This document shows positions 36,025 to 46,149 of a DNA stretch of 64,000 nucleotides, one piece after another. Position numbers and translations under genes: made by a program. The notes beneath the pieces were generated by a model. The model searched no databases. It had not been told where the DNA came from and saw nothing but the letters and a program-made list of their open reading frames with translations. Source of the DNA: Bostrychus sinensis (Eukaryota; Chordata; Actinopteri; Gobiiformes; Eleotridae); assembly GCA_020698575.1 (NCBI GenBank), contig CM036247.1, positions 8,391,756 through 8,455,755 on the forward strand. Reading direction: 5' to 3'. Position 1 is the stretch's first letter; the number at the start of each line of letters is the position of its first letter.

Positions 36025-37791
36025 ACCTCCTGGTCCTGTGTGTAAAGAGTTTTGTGTGTTGCAGTGATGGGAGGAAGCTGGTTTGAACACGTCAAGTCTT
36101 GGCTTTCGCACAAAAACGACATCAACATGCTGTTCATCACTTACGAAGAAATGATTCAGGTGATGAAATACGCCTCGTTATGAAAGATATATTGTAAGTT
36201 ATATATTAATTATCAGTGCTGCATAATTCTGTAAAATAGCACTCTTAGCATTTGACAGTTTTTAAGTACTTTAGCCCATTTGTACCATCGCTTTCTGATC
36301 TCTTTCCTACAACTTCCCAGAGAGGACAAACTTAAGGGAAGTGCAGTCTGATTTATTATTGAGCACACAATTTTGCACAGAGCCTTTGGAAATATTTAAA
36401 CTGTTGCTGAAAAAGACACACATGGCATGTAATTTAACTTTTTGTTTGATTACTTTATTTCAAGCTATAAAAAATAAAAATATTGTACATAGATGATATA
36501 AATATATTGTACAATATTATACATTATACCCACACTGGGTAGAAAAAACAAACAAAACAAACGGAATAACAGTATCTATAAATATATTTCAGACATGTTC
36601 ACAGTTTGTATATCATTGTAGCTGGAAAAGGAGTGGGAAGAAGACAAACTTATTTAAACTCACCCCCATTCATCCTAATAAATGGTTGCTACTATAAAGA
36701 ACAATGTATTTATATACAATATCTAACATATATCGTACATTATACCTTATAATTACATCTAAGTATGGTCCATTACACACATATGCAGTGTAATGCAGTT
36801 TCTTTTTATGCTTATGATACATGTTAATATAAGTATTACTGTTATAACTCATTTTACCATCGTATATCATCATATATCAATATATTAGTTAAGTATTATA
36901 AGTAATTCTTCCAATTATGTCTAATATACTTAATAATAATAGTTGTATTTCTCTAGATTGGGTTTATCAGGGGAGCTCAGGGAGAGCTTTTTAAGACTTT
37001 CTAATGTAATTTTGAATTCAGTTTAATACCAACATTGTCAACAACTAAACAATAATTAAATATAAATCACACATGAAATAACATCAGTGCTACATAAACA
37101 AAACATAAATTTAACTGAATCATAAAATTGAATGATAACTTCTCTCAAAAAGTAGTACTAGTAGTAGTAGCAGTACTTTTTAAACTAAAATTGACTGATT
37201 AGATTTAATATTTTTAAGACCTTGATTTTGACACCATCAAATTTGTAAGACCTTGGGGTTTATTTTTGCTCTTCGTTTTTTTATAATTAATTTTTATTGA
37301 GCAAAACAACATTTATTTCAAGCTCCAATTTGATTTAATTTTATTTAACAGAAAATATATCTACGTGGTACTGACATTTTGATTCATGCGCTTAGGTGAG
37401 AAATTGTTTTTGTAGTCTTTTGGCCTTACTACTCAAAAACAGCGGCTACCTACTTACTACCACCCTCTTACATTAATCCAGTGGTTCTCAAAGTAGGGTC
37501 CAGAGCCCCCTGGTGGGCCACACAGGTACTGCAGGGAGGCAGCCAGAGGTTGCCAACATTTGGAACATGAAAATAATTTGGGTTTAAAATTAATTACAAT
37601 GAAGTATTTATTTAAAAATATAATTTAATTAAGCAAAAGTCAGTAACGTTTTTTATCGAGATCTGTGGGGAAAAACATAAATAAATAGACTTTTGAATAC
37701 AATGACGTTTCACTGTTGGAGGTCCGACTTTCTGACTTCAGGGGGCCACAGTGCACTAATCAAACCAGTGCAAAGAGTCATGATGATGATG

Positions 37792-37835
<44 letters not shown>

Positions 37836-38925
37836 CATAATCATAATAATAATAAGTCAGAGTGGTGGACGAGTCGCAAAAAAACTCAAAAGAAAAAGTA
37901 GTAGAAGAATACAAGCTCAAGAGAGAGTCATACAGAAAGAGATAAGGAGAGAGATGGGGTGACCGCCTCAAAAAGTACAAAAAGTGGGACAAGTTGTGTG
38001 ATTTGGTGGGACACAGTGGGACAAACTCGAGAAATTGCCCTGTAAGCTTTGATATTATACATTTCTAAACTTCATTTAATTAAAAATACTTGCTGCTGCA
38101 GTTTAGGCCTCATAAAACATTTGATGTGTTGTTTTCATTCCCAAAACACACATTTTGCAGAGGTATGTCATTGCAAAGACTTTATTCATTGGAATAAAAA
38201 AGTGGAATAGAAGAAAAATAGTTTTTAATATAAAAAATTATTCTCTCAGTGTTCATTTTCTTAATACACTTCAGTTGCACCAACACCAGCTCACAGCACC
38301 ATTAGAGAATTTAGTCCACATCATCAATGAATAAAACAATAATAATGTCCCACCAACAGAATACGTTTCATTTAGACTTTGACTTGTTTCACTCATCCCA
38401 GTGTTTATTTTCTGAATGAACTTCTTAACATTACGCAAATACAAAAATGAGCCAGTCTTTTGAATGGATCTTAAAAATGAACGGCTGAAATAGTAATAAC
38501 AGTTATCGTGTGTCGTTCCTAGGATCTCTGGTCGGCCGTGAAGAGGATCGCTGAGTTTCTGGGTAAAGATCTGACGGAGGAGCAGCTGAGCAGTGTCGTG
38601 AAGCACAGCACATTTAAAAACATGAGGAAGATCCCGCAGGCCAACTACGAACAGGTCCCAGGAGAGCTGCTGGACCACCACGAGGGACGGTTCATGAGGA
38701 AAGGTATGGAGCTTCACACACTTTAAATTTTACAATAAAATTAAAACCAAGCCACCTAAACCACTGACCATTTTTCCATTTCTTGTCCTTGTTCCAGGAA
38801 CTATCGGGGACTGGAAGAACCACTTCACGATCGCACAGAATGAAAGATTTGATGAAGTCTTCCAGCGCGAGATGAAGGACTTCCCCTTGTCATTTATCTG
38901 GGACATTAAAGACATCTCCTCGTGA
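28970..38925 (+). CDS. Cytosolic sulfotransferase, SULT3-like (amine sulfotransferase-like), complete
   Basis: Six exons (28970-29114, 33382-33599, 35840-35966, 36065-36159, 38523-38703, 38798-38925) join in phase to 297 residues, the usual length for cytosolic SULTs, which transfer sulfate from PAPS to small acceptors. Visible motifs are the 5'-phosphosulfate loop TFPKSGTIW (44-52), the catalytic His in RVSHLPYHLMP (His105), the 3'-phosphate-binding Arg127 and Ser135 in VVRNPKDVLVSFF, the RKGTIGDW loop (254-261) and the KxxxT[V/I]xxxE dimerisation motif (Lys262-Thr266-Ile267-Glu271). The ATG lies in ACACAGACAATGG and needs no upstream coding exon. SULT3 is preferred over SULT1/2/6 because of overall wording and position between zup1 and rwdd1, where I recall mouse Sult3a genes. 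The exact subfamily is an inference; SULT6B1-like is the main alternative. The acceptor substrate cannot be read from sequence. Confidence 0.93.
29568..29886 (-). mobile_element. GGGCTGGGTACC-type MITE, copy 4
   Basis: GGGCTGGGTACCGTTAAGCG, TTTTAACTTACAGCTGAAAA, CTTTTATTCAATATTATTGT and ACTGGTATTGAAAAAAATCT. It lies in intron 1 of the sulfotransferase gene. Confidence 0.65.
30760..31070 (-). repeat. Repeat fragment with ACGCGTTTCGGC motif
   Basis: CACCAACGCGTTTCGGCTCA followed by GGCCTTCCTCAGGGTG is a wording I recall from dispersed fish repeats. The element class is not assigned. Confidence 0.4.
31216..31443 (-). mobile_element. LINE reverse-transcriptase C-terminal fragment
   Basis: The minus frame reads VQLRSIMDNTSHPLHVLEVI and FRRSFVPASIRMFNAYNT, the usual end of L2-like fish LINE polyproteins. 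5'-truncated. It lies in intron 1 of the sulfotransferase gene. Confidence 0.7.
31885..33228 (+). mobile_element. hAT-like element with internal long inverted repeat
   Basis: Starts CAGAGGTTCTCACACTGTGG and ends GTGTGAGAACCACTGC, giving inverted termini. TTTAGTCCTGG-type words occur near both ends. The centre (32095-32878) is an inverted repeat of about 270-base arms, described separately. Confidence 0.65.
32095..32878 (+). repeat. Long inverted repeat, about 270-bp arms
   Basis: The left arm (32095-32364) contains AATCAACTTCTGCCCTGACT and CTTGGGTCTGTCAAAGATCA. The right arm (32611-32878) contains their inverses, TGATCTTTGACAGACCCAAG and GGTCAGGGCAGAAGTTGATT. The spacer of about 245 bases is AT-rich. 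Confidence 0.85.
33230..33315 (+). repeat. SINE 3' fragment and (TTTA)n tract upstream of exon 2
   Basis: GGATGTACCCCACC, GGGACAGGCTCCAGCCC and ACCCCTAACAGGAACAAG match the 3' part of the SINE at 43645-44010. A (TTTA)n run follows at 33335-33362, directly before the sulfotransferase acceptor at 33381. Confidence 0.6.
33382..33599 (+). CDS. sulfotransferase exon 2
   Basis: The acceptor is GTTCAG and the donor GT is at 33600. Encodes GTIWMQQILLLLESKG to LRQKKGK with the catalytic SHLP histidine. It ends in phase 0. A (TTTA)n tract lies just upstream of the acceptor. Confidence 0.93.
34050..34480 (+). mobile_element. LINE reverse-transcriptase C-terminal remnant, frameshifted
   Basis: Reads VVSSFKYYLGTYIDNKL, then after frame breaks RIVKNAAKIIGQKQLDLLYQ and FSLIPSGRRYRIPLATKKIY before a stop at 34479. 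It matches the end of another fish LINE lineage than the copy at 778-1491. It lies in intron 2 of the sulfotransferase gene. Confidence 0.75.
35840..35966 (+). CDS. sulfotransferase exon 3
   Basis: The acceptor is GTCTCAG. Encodes VIYVVRNPKDVLVSFFYF through FEKFMKGE, ending in phase 1. The donor GT at 35967-35968 runs straight into a (TAC)19 microsatellite, so donor positions +3 to +6 read ACTA rather than the consensus RAGT. Confidence 0.93.
35968..36024 (+). repeat. (TAC)19 microsatellite at a splice donor
   Basis: Nineteen perfect TAC units begin at the second base of the GT donor of sulfotransferase exon 3 and fill more than half of the 98-base intron. Confidence 0.98.
36065..36159 (+). 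CDS. sulfotransferase exon 4
   Basis: The acceptor is GTTGCAG and the donor is CAG|GTGATG. Encodes VMGGSWFEHVKSWLSHKND and INMLFITYEEMIQ, matching the SWYEHVKEWW and LFLxYEDM region of SULTs. The intron before it is only 98 bases. Confidence 0.92.
37478..37780 (+). mobile_element. hAT-like MITE fragment (GTGGTTCTCAAAGTAGGG)
   Basis: CCAGTGGTTCTCAAAGTAGG followed by AGAGCCCCCTGGTGGGCCAC has the hAT-type terminus. The interior differs from the TTTAGTCCTGG group. The right boundary is unclear. Confidence 0.5.
37788..37856 (+). repeat. (AAT)n/(ATA)n microsatellite
   Basis: About 20 ATA/AAT units with two CAT interruptions. It lies in the 2.4-kb intron before sulfotransferase exon 5. Confidence 0.95.
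38523..38703 (+). CDS. sulfotransferase exon 5
   Basis: The acceptor is TTCCTAG and the donor is AAAG|GTATGG. Encodes DLWSAVKRIAEFLGKDLTEE through EGRFMRK, the conserved FLGKxLTEEQL and HSTFKNM segments. It ends in phase 1. Confidence 0.93.
38798..38925 (+). CDS. sulfotransferase exon 6 with stop
   Basis: The acceptor is GTTCCAG. Encodes GTIGDWKNHFTIAQNERF, then DEVFQREMKDFPLSFIWD, and ends ISS before TGA at 38923-38925. It holds the PAPS-loop GDW and the dimerisation motif. No canonical AATAAA is seen in the roughly 135 bases before the first Tc1-like element. Confidence 0.93.
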
Positions 38926-39151
38926 CCTTTGACCGCTCCAGAGCAGAGCGTCACGGGACAAAAATGAACTACAGCATGGACCTTCTTCTACATCTAATGA
39001 GTCAACATATGAACGCTTTTTAACTTTTTTAATAAGAGTTGTTTCTGTTTCTACCTCATACACACAAATCAGGCATAACATTACGACCACTGACAGGTGA
39101 AGTGAATAACACAGATTATTTTTCATCATGGCTCCTGTTAGTGCTGGGATA

Positions 39152-41288
39152 CACCGTAAGTATTTGGACACTGACACAAGCTTTGTTATTTTAGCCGTTA
39201 ATCAAAACATATTCAAAATACAGTTATATAATGAAAATGTGCTTAAAGTGGAGCCTCTCAGCTGTAATCTGAGAGTATTCAAATCCAAATCGGAGAAAGG
39301 GTTTAGGAACTACGGCTCTTTAATGTGTAGCTGCCTCTTTTTCAAGGACTCAAAAGTAATTGCCTGATGTCTGGAACCCATGGACCTCACCAAACACTGG
39401 GTTTCCTCCTTCGTGATGCTCTGCCTGGCCTTCAGTTGTTGCTAGTTTGTGGGTCTTTCTTCCTTATGTTTTGTCTTCAAACACGTGAAATGCAGCTTAA
39501 CTGGGCTGAAATCCAGTGACTAACTCGACCATTGCAGAATATTCCACTTCTAAAACTCCTGGTTTGCTTTTGCAGGATGTTTTGGGTCACTGTCCATCTG
39601 TACTCTGAAGCACCGGCCAATAAATTTTGTGACTTTACGGTGAATCTGAGCAGAAAGTTTATCCCTATACACTTCAGAATTGATCCGACTGCTTCTGTCT
39701 CTGTCTCATCATCAGTAAACAACAGTGACTCAGTGACATTGGAAGTTCTGCAGCTCATGCATCACACTGCTCCACCAGGTTTTACAGAACATGCTTTGGA
39801 TCATGAGCTGTTCTAAACCTTCTCCAGACTTTTCTCTGCCCATCATTTTGGTACAGGTCTGAGTCTGGGACAGGTCTGAGTCTGGGACAGGTCTGTGTCT
39901 GGGACAGGTCTGAGTCTGGGACAGGTCTGAGTCTGGGACAGGTCTGTGTCTGGGACAGGTCTGTGTCTGGGACAGGTCTGGGTCTGGTACAGGTCTGTGT
40001 CTGGGACAGGTCTGTGTCTGGGACAGGTCTGAGTCTGGGACAGGTCTGTGTCTGGGACAGGTCTGTGTCTGGGACAGGTCTGTGTCTGGGACAGGTCTGT
40101 GTCTGGGACAGGTCTGGGTCTGGGACAGGTCTGAGTCTGGGACAGGTCTGAGTCTGGACCAGGTCTGTGTCTGGGACAGGTCTGTGTCTGGGACAGGTCT
40201 GTGTCTGGGACAGGTCTGAGTCTGGACCAGGTCTGTGTCTGGGACAGGTCTGAGTCTGGGACAGGTCTGAGTCTGGACCAGGTCTGTGTCTGAGACAGGT
40301 CTGAGTCTGGGACAGGTCTTAGTCTGGTACAGGTCTGAGTCTGGTACAGGTCTGTGTCTGGGACAGGTCTGAGTCTGGACCAGGTCTGTGTCTGGGACAG
40401 GTCTGAGTCTGGTACAGGTCTGAGTGTGGTACAGGTCTGAGTCTGGGACAGGTCTGAGTCTGGGACAGGTCTGAGTCTGGTACAGGTCTGCGTCTGGTAC
40501 AGGTCTGAGTCTGGACCAGGTCTGTGTCTGGTACAGGTCTGAGTCTGGACCAGGTCTGTGTCTGGGACAGGTCTGAGTCTGGGACAGGTCTGAGTCTGGA
40601 CCAGGTCTGTGTCTGGGACAGGTCTGAGTCTGGACCAGGTCTGTGTCTGGGACAGGTCTGAGTCTGGGACAGGTCTGAGTCTGGACCAGGTCTGAGTCTG
40701 GGACAGGTCTGAGTCTGGGACAGGTGTTTTCTGGCCAAGTCTACTGTGGCCTCTCTGTTGTTGGTCTTCACTTTGTAGTAAACCTTCTGTATTTTCTCTC
40801 ATGAAGTCTTCTTGTTATGGTGGACCTAGACACTGATAGACCTACTTCCTGGAGAGTGTTCTACATTATGGTGGATGTTATAAAAGGGTTTTTCACCATT
40901 TTTTGATCCATTTTTTGGTTCACTTCCTCTGAGATGATGTTGTGATTTCAAAGAAACAGCTTTCAAATGCAAATGTAACATGTAGGAATCAAGTCCAGAC
41001 CTTTTACCTGCTCAGTTTATGATGGATTACTGAGGGAAATAGCCGAAGCAGCTCAAGAAATAGCTTTTGAAGCAACTGTCCAAATACTTTTAAGCCCCTA
41101 AAAAAGAGACAGCTACACATTAAAGAGTTATAATTCCTAATCCCTTCATCCGATTTAGATGTGAATACTCTCAAATTACAGCTACACTTAAAGGACATAT
41201 TAAATATACACAATAACTGTACTTGAGTATGTTTTTGTAAAAAGGCTAAAAACAAAAACATGTGTCCAAATACTTATGAACCTATCTG
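39152..41288 (-). mobile_element. Inner Tc1-like transposon, decayed, carrying a 17-bp array
   Basis: Ends contain TAAGTATTTGGACAC (left) and the inverse GTGTCCAAATACTTA (right). TA flanks it at 39150-39151 and 41289-41290. Minus-strand remnants of a Tc1 transposase can be read: KEETQCLVRSMGSR (about 39375-39420) and, broken, the region of the SPDLNPIE-type third catalytic motif (about 39490-39540). The transposase is dead, with stops, frameshifts and a large array (39850-40725) in its middle. Confidence 0.75.
39850..40725 (+). repeat. 17-bp minisatellite, about 51 copies
   Basis: The unit is GGACAGGTCTGAGTCTG with main variants TGTGTCTG and GGACC or GGTAC at the junction. Because 17 is not a multiple of 3, three units repeat as 17 codons, and the minus strand stays open for 319 residues (PVPDSDLSQTQTC-type repeats) without coding evidence. 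Confidence 0.97.
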
Positions 41289-41404
41289 TATTAGGCAGCA
41301 TAAACATTTTGTCCTCAAAGTTAAGGATTTGTGCGAGTCTTGGTTGTTTATGGGACTCCATATTAGGCAGGTGGTCATAATGTTATGCCTGATTGGTGTA
41401 TAGT

Positions 41405-41685
41405 GTTGCTGGTAGTGTTGCCTTGTAAATATTGAATGCATGTTTAACGAAGTGTGTCTTACTCTGTACAAAGCACTGCATAGTTAATTTATAACTTGAG
41501 TCAATGTAAAGAATTTAAACTCTGGTTAAAATGTGATTTAGGATTTACCAAGACGGAGCGAGGTTTTTATGGAAAAACAATCGTTCATCCAACCACTGGC
41601 CTTAAAGACATATCTGTACTCCTATTCCTGGTTTGGAGAGGCAGGCAGGAGCAACAACACAGAGCCAAAAAGGGCTAAATTAATT
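41405..41685 (+). repeat. Duplicated block, copy 1
   Basis: CTTACTCTGTACAAAGCAC, GATTTACCAAGACGGAGCGA and GGTTTGGAGAGGCAGGCAGG, then AACACAGAGCC, recur in the same order at 46150-46400. Both copies follow the same Tc1-type end. Confidence 0.65.
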
Positions 41686-42712
41686 TGTATTAAAGTACAT
41701 ATTTGTTGTAATATTAATTCATACTATGTGGATACGTTTTTACTTATTTTTATACTATGTTGCACAATAATTATTATAAAACTGTAAATATCTAACAATA
41801 TGACTGGACACTGTGACAATAACTGAAGTAATGTAAAATACTAACATGTAAATACTATTTTTGGAAGTTGTTAATAGAGTTGTATCTATACTGATTTGTT
41901 TGTGATGGTTTATGAACAATTCTACCCCCTCAAACCAAAAAAAAAAAAAAAAAAAAAAAAAGACAAACAAAAAACTAGAGAAGCAGCTTATCATCATAAC
42001 AATAAGTGTCGGTCTTATACAGCGCTTTTCTAGACACAAAATATTACCTAAATGTAATTAAAAGTACTAAACAAAGATTTTACTAAAAGTTAAAAAGTAT
42101 TGAGTGTAAAATTAACTTAAGGTGAAAGTACATTTTAATGTGTCTTCTTCTTGAGCTTTGAACCCTGAACCTTCTGATTGCAAATCAAGTGCGCTCCCCA
42201 CGATACCCCAGAGGAAAAACATACATTTTATTTCCTTAGACAATTGTGTAAAACAAATCACTGTATGTACTGAAACGATAAATGCATTTCACTTTTTGAA
42301 CTGATCCACTGCGAGAAAAATGCACTGTTACATGATTAGATAAAAAAAAAGGTTGAGTTCTGAGATTAAAGTCAGAATGATGGAGCCTGTAAGGACTGTA
42401 CAAGAACAAAATCCATACAATAAACTATATAAATGTCATAAATATTGATGAGGTCGTGACATTGTTTTGTTTTCTTTGTTTTACTAGCTTTAGGTTGCAG
42501 AAAATACATTTTTTAGTACGCTCCTACAGTGCAAAGTGCAAATTTGTTTGTGAATATTGAAAATGTGCTAATCAAATGAATACAATCTTGAAATAACATG
42601 AAACTTTATCTTGTAAAAAACGTAAAAAGGCTTCATTAAGTGTTTAGTATTTATCATGTACAATGTGACATAACAGTATTGATAATGTAATATATAGCTT
42701 GTAAAGTACAGA

Positions 42713-43035
42713 TTGTTTTTATTTATTTTATCATGTTATTACAATATAACACGTTTTTACAGAATATTTTCCCATTTTTACAAGAATATTATCACGTTTT
42801 TACAAGATACAAAGGTATATCGTTTTTCTGTGATACTAATTTATCACATTACTACAAGAAAATGGCGTATCTTTTTACATGATAAACATTATTCTTGTTT
42901 TAACAGGATTTTTTCACATTTGTGCAAGATAAAGTTTCACGTTATTACAAAATATAAACTGATCAGGTTTTTACATACGCCAGTGCATTGTAATATCATC
43001 TTGTAAATAAAGTTTACAAGATACAATCACGTTTT
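42713..43035 (+). repeat. ACGTTTTTACAAGATA-type irregular repeat cluster, copy 1
   Basis: Many variants of ATCACGTTTTTACAAGAT and its inverse, spaced irregularly. A similar cluster lies at 46440-46880. Confidence 0.7.
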
Positions 43036-43644
43036 TATAAGTAATTAATATAAGAAAATGGATAACTCAGGTTGCTAAACGAACAGACCCAGACGTTTTG
43101 GACCTGATAATGACCCTGTTATTGAATATTTCTACAAATAGCTTTGCGTATTACCATTAAACTTATATTTTGATGTACTGCTGCTAAGGTTAATAACGGC
43201 TCAACATTATTAATAATAATAATACTTGGGTCTTATGTGATGTTTTTCTACAAAGTTATCAGACTCAAAGCTGCAGGTGTGGACCCCCGTGGCCCAGGCC
43301 GATGCATGGGAGGTTCAGGAAGACAAAGAAGATAACGCTATGCTGAGATCGTCATACACAATATAAAAACTTAGGACTCTCCTCTCTTGCAGCGCGCTCT
43401 CACTCTCCATTCAGCAGTAACCTTACCTGTGTGATACTGAATAAACCTTCTGATTTTGATTGCACTTCTGAATCATCGTGCTCTTTGATGCTTACACCAG
43501 AAAATGAACAATTCTTACACTGTCCAACCAGAAGAAGGTTACACTGGTCTACACATTTTTGGACTCCATCTGCTTCCGAGATAAAAGTGGCTAAATCTCA
43601 TTTATTTTGATAAGATGAAGTGAAAATCAACTGATAACTGTGCT

Positions 43645-44010
43645 GGTGCACGGTGGCAGAGCGGTTTGTGTTCTCACCTCCCAGCAAGGAGCTCGTGGGT
43701 TCAAGCCCCGGGTCGACCAACACACCATCAGATAAAATCTCTGGGTGGAGTCTGCATGTCCTCCCCATGTTACCATGGGTTCTCTCCAGGTTCTCCAGCT
43801 TCCTCCCACCGTCCAAAGACATGCATGTGTTAGGGTGAATTGGTGACTCTAAGTTGACCCTAGTGAATGAGTCTGTATGTCTCTGTGTCAGCCCTGCAAC
43901 AAGCTGGCCCCTGTCCAGGGTGTACCCCACCTACGGCCCAAAGTTACTGGGATAGGCTCCAGTCACCTGCAACCCCTAACAGGAATAAGTGGTAGAAAAT
44001 GAATGAATGA
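43645..44010 (+). mobile_element. tRNA-headed SINE, near full length
   Basis: A tRNA-like head with box A-like GGTGGCAGAGCGG (about 43650) and box B-like GGGTTCAAGCCCC (about 43697) is followed by the body words GGAGTCTGCATGTCCTCCCC, CTTCCTCCCACCGTCCAAAG and GGGATAGGCTCCAGTCACC, and by a GAATGAATGA tail. Fragments of the same family occur at 7850, 9493 and 33230. Confidence 0.75.
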
Positions 44011-44547
44011 ACTGTGCTGGTTAGCTAATGTATTCAAGATATTTAATGATATTGTTTCACATCAAAATCGCATCTGTTTATACAATAGATTTAGGCATTT
44101 TTGCTTAAAAATATTTATATTTTGAAAATATTTAATTTCTCTACATGCATGCATTTTGTCCACTTCCAAGAGAGAGATTTCTGCAAATAAAAACAAAACA
44201 TTTTATGTCAAAACTCTAGCCATATTAAAATGAATGTATTGAATGTGCAGACAGCTTTCAGATAGAACTGGTTGCTTGTAGACACTGTACCTTCTGATAA
44301 ACTACCGTTTTTGCCTTATTTTGCATAAATTTCCTATTTTGACCCAATACTGTTTCTTAGAAACTACAGCCAATCTGCACTTCTGACTTACTTTTTCTTT
44401 ATTAGTGACCTAATCCAAGAAAAAATTCACTACTTTTGTTCTGGAAGCATTTTGCTGTAGACCAGTGTTATTAGAGTCTTAGATGAAGATCCGAAAATTC
44501 AAAAAAAGAGATATATGATGCAGAGAGTGCTCATTTTAAAGACGCTA

Positions 44548-45290
44548 TGGAAAAAACAGAAAAGCAGACTTCACAGCAGAGAATGGTAGTGACCTCCAGT
44601 GCAGACAGGAGCACTGGAGATGCCACCACTGCAACCCTCAGCCAACGACAGGAGAAGTTTGAGGCCAACCCCACCACAGTGACACGAGCCAACCTCAGAA
44701 GGTGAGAGTCATGTTCCAGAGATATTTGGAACAATGTAAACTTTAGTCATGAAGAGGGATGCCCTGATGATTGAACAGGAAGAAACTCCCGAGGCTAAAA
44801 AGTCCCTAATGGAGAAGAACCAGGATGTTGAAAGTTTGGACAAAAGAATTAAAAATCACAATCACACTGCTGAGGTGACAGAGCTGTATCTGTATCTGAG
44901 CACAAAGAGAGCATCAAGGATTCAGAGGAAAAGGCGTGCACCTGAGAGAAGGCTTAAATCTACAAATGGTGATCTTTTGTTGAAAATAAGAAATCACATC
45001 TGGAGGAAAGACTGAAGACGCTGGTGGAGAACAATGCATCTTAATTAGAGATTGCAAACCTTAAAATTCAATTAAGGATCTTGAAGAAACCAAAACCTCT
45101 CTAGAAGATCAGACGTCTTGTCTGAAACAGGGCATGGCAGAAAAGATGAAAATCCAGCTGGAGGAGTGAGAGCTGTGGCCTAAAGAAGAGACTGCTCAGC
45201 TAAAATCTGCAAATAACAACCAACAAGAAAAGATCACCTTCCTTGAAAGTGAAATGTGAGAAATCTGTGAGCCATTCATTTTAAAAACAG
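44548..45290 (+). pseudogene. Decayed coiled-coil protein gene, unrecognised
   Basis: The plus strand reads as coiled-coil-like protein broken by stops and frame changes. An opening block runs MEKTEKQTSQQRMVVTSSAD to TTVTRANLRR (44548-44700) and ends at a donor-like AGAAG|GTGAGAG. Further blocks include EETPEAKKSLMEKNQDVESL (from about 44778), SHLEERLKTLVENNAS (about 44993), DLEETKTSLEDQTSCLKQGM (about 45079) and AQLKSANNNQQEKITFLESE (about 45199). Stops interrupt at least at about 45040 and 45166. I do not recognise the family. It could be a relic gene, a processed copy of a coiled-coil gene, or a transposon-encoded coiled-coil ORF. Confidence 0.55.
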
Positions 45291-46120
45291 GCAGAATGGA
45301 TACAGAGAATTAAAGTGAACGCGCCTCAACAATGTTCATACTGGAGAATCAGGAAACATCATTAACCCATCTTTTACACCTTTTTTAAAATATATTTTAT
45401 GGGTTGGTAGAATAATAAAAACTAAATAAAAATACTAAAAATACAATTCTTCAAAATTGTGTAAAATAGACCGAATGGGGAAAAGGTAAAGGGAGGAGGA
45501 AAAAGGCTATGATGAAAGCTTTCCAGTCAAAACCATAAGTCCTGTGTAAGTAATTTAAACACAAATAGTAACCACTGACATGATTTTAAAGAAATTATTA
45601 TATTATATATAAATTATTATATGATTTTATGGGTTAGTATAGCACTATATCAACTAAATAAAGATATCAAAACATTTTTTTGAAGATGTAGATAAGTCCT
45701 GTACCTAATTTATTAGTTAAATCATTAATTTAAATCATTAAATTATTCTTGATTTAAGCAAAATATAAAGTAAATATAAAGTAAAGATTAAATTGTCAGA
45801 TTTAAAATGCAGATGTCTGTGTGTGGTTTATGGCTAATATTTATCCAAAAACTGGGTTCATCCACATGAAACAAAAAACTGGTACAAAGTTTAAAGTCTT
45901 ATCTGTCAGTGCTAACCTACAGTGATGTTATTTCTTCACTGCAGCAACAATGATGTGATACTTTTCACACACACAGATGATTTCTGTCACTAAGGTCAGC
46001 ATTAATCACAGCATTATTATGGTGAGCGGACCCAGGTCAGGATATCTTTGGATTTTCTGTTTGTTTAAAAAAATCATGCCTCACCTACACATTTATACAG
46101 GCCTGAACGTGAACACAAGA

Positions 46121-46145
46121 CAGGTGGTCATAATGTTACGCCTGA
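46121..46145 (+). mobile_element. Solo right end of the outer Tc1-like family
   Basis: CAGGTGGTCATAATGTTACG followed by CCTGATC matches the right terminus at 41370-41398. No left end is seen nearby. It heads the second copy of the duplicated block. Confidence 0.7.
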
Positions 46146-46149
46146 TCAT

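Larger units (their letters stand above)
39061..41398 (+). mobile_element. Outer Tc1/mariner-like element (ATCAGGCATAACATTA ends)
   Basis: The left end CACACAAATCAGGCATAACA and right end TGTTATGCCTGATTGGTG are inverted and both are flanked by TA (39059-39060 and 41399-41400), the Tc1/mariner target duplication. Inside the left end, GACAGGTGAAGTGAATAACA is a wording I recall from fish Tc1-like elements, and inside the right end TTAGGCAGCATAAACATTTT. The interior is replaced by another element at 39152-41288. Non-autonomous. Confidence 0.8.

Noticed and set aside
35831..36067. Poly-threonine protein from sulfotransferase exon 3
   Set aside because: The run is the (TAC)19 intronic microsatellite after the GT donor; normal splicing to 36065 restores the conserved SULT frame.
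37693..37992. Poly-isoleucine, poly-asparagine or poly-tyrosine ORFs
   Set aside because: Products of the (AAT)n microsatellite in different frames.
39843..40802. 319-codon minus-strand ORF with TQTCPRLRPVPDSDL repeats
   Set aside because: Explained by the 17-base minisatellite in a dead Tc1 element.
43650..43720. tRNA gene
   Set aside because: The box A- and B-like words belong to the head of a SINE. The body and tail follow, and no full cloverleaf was evident.
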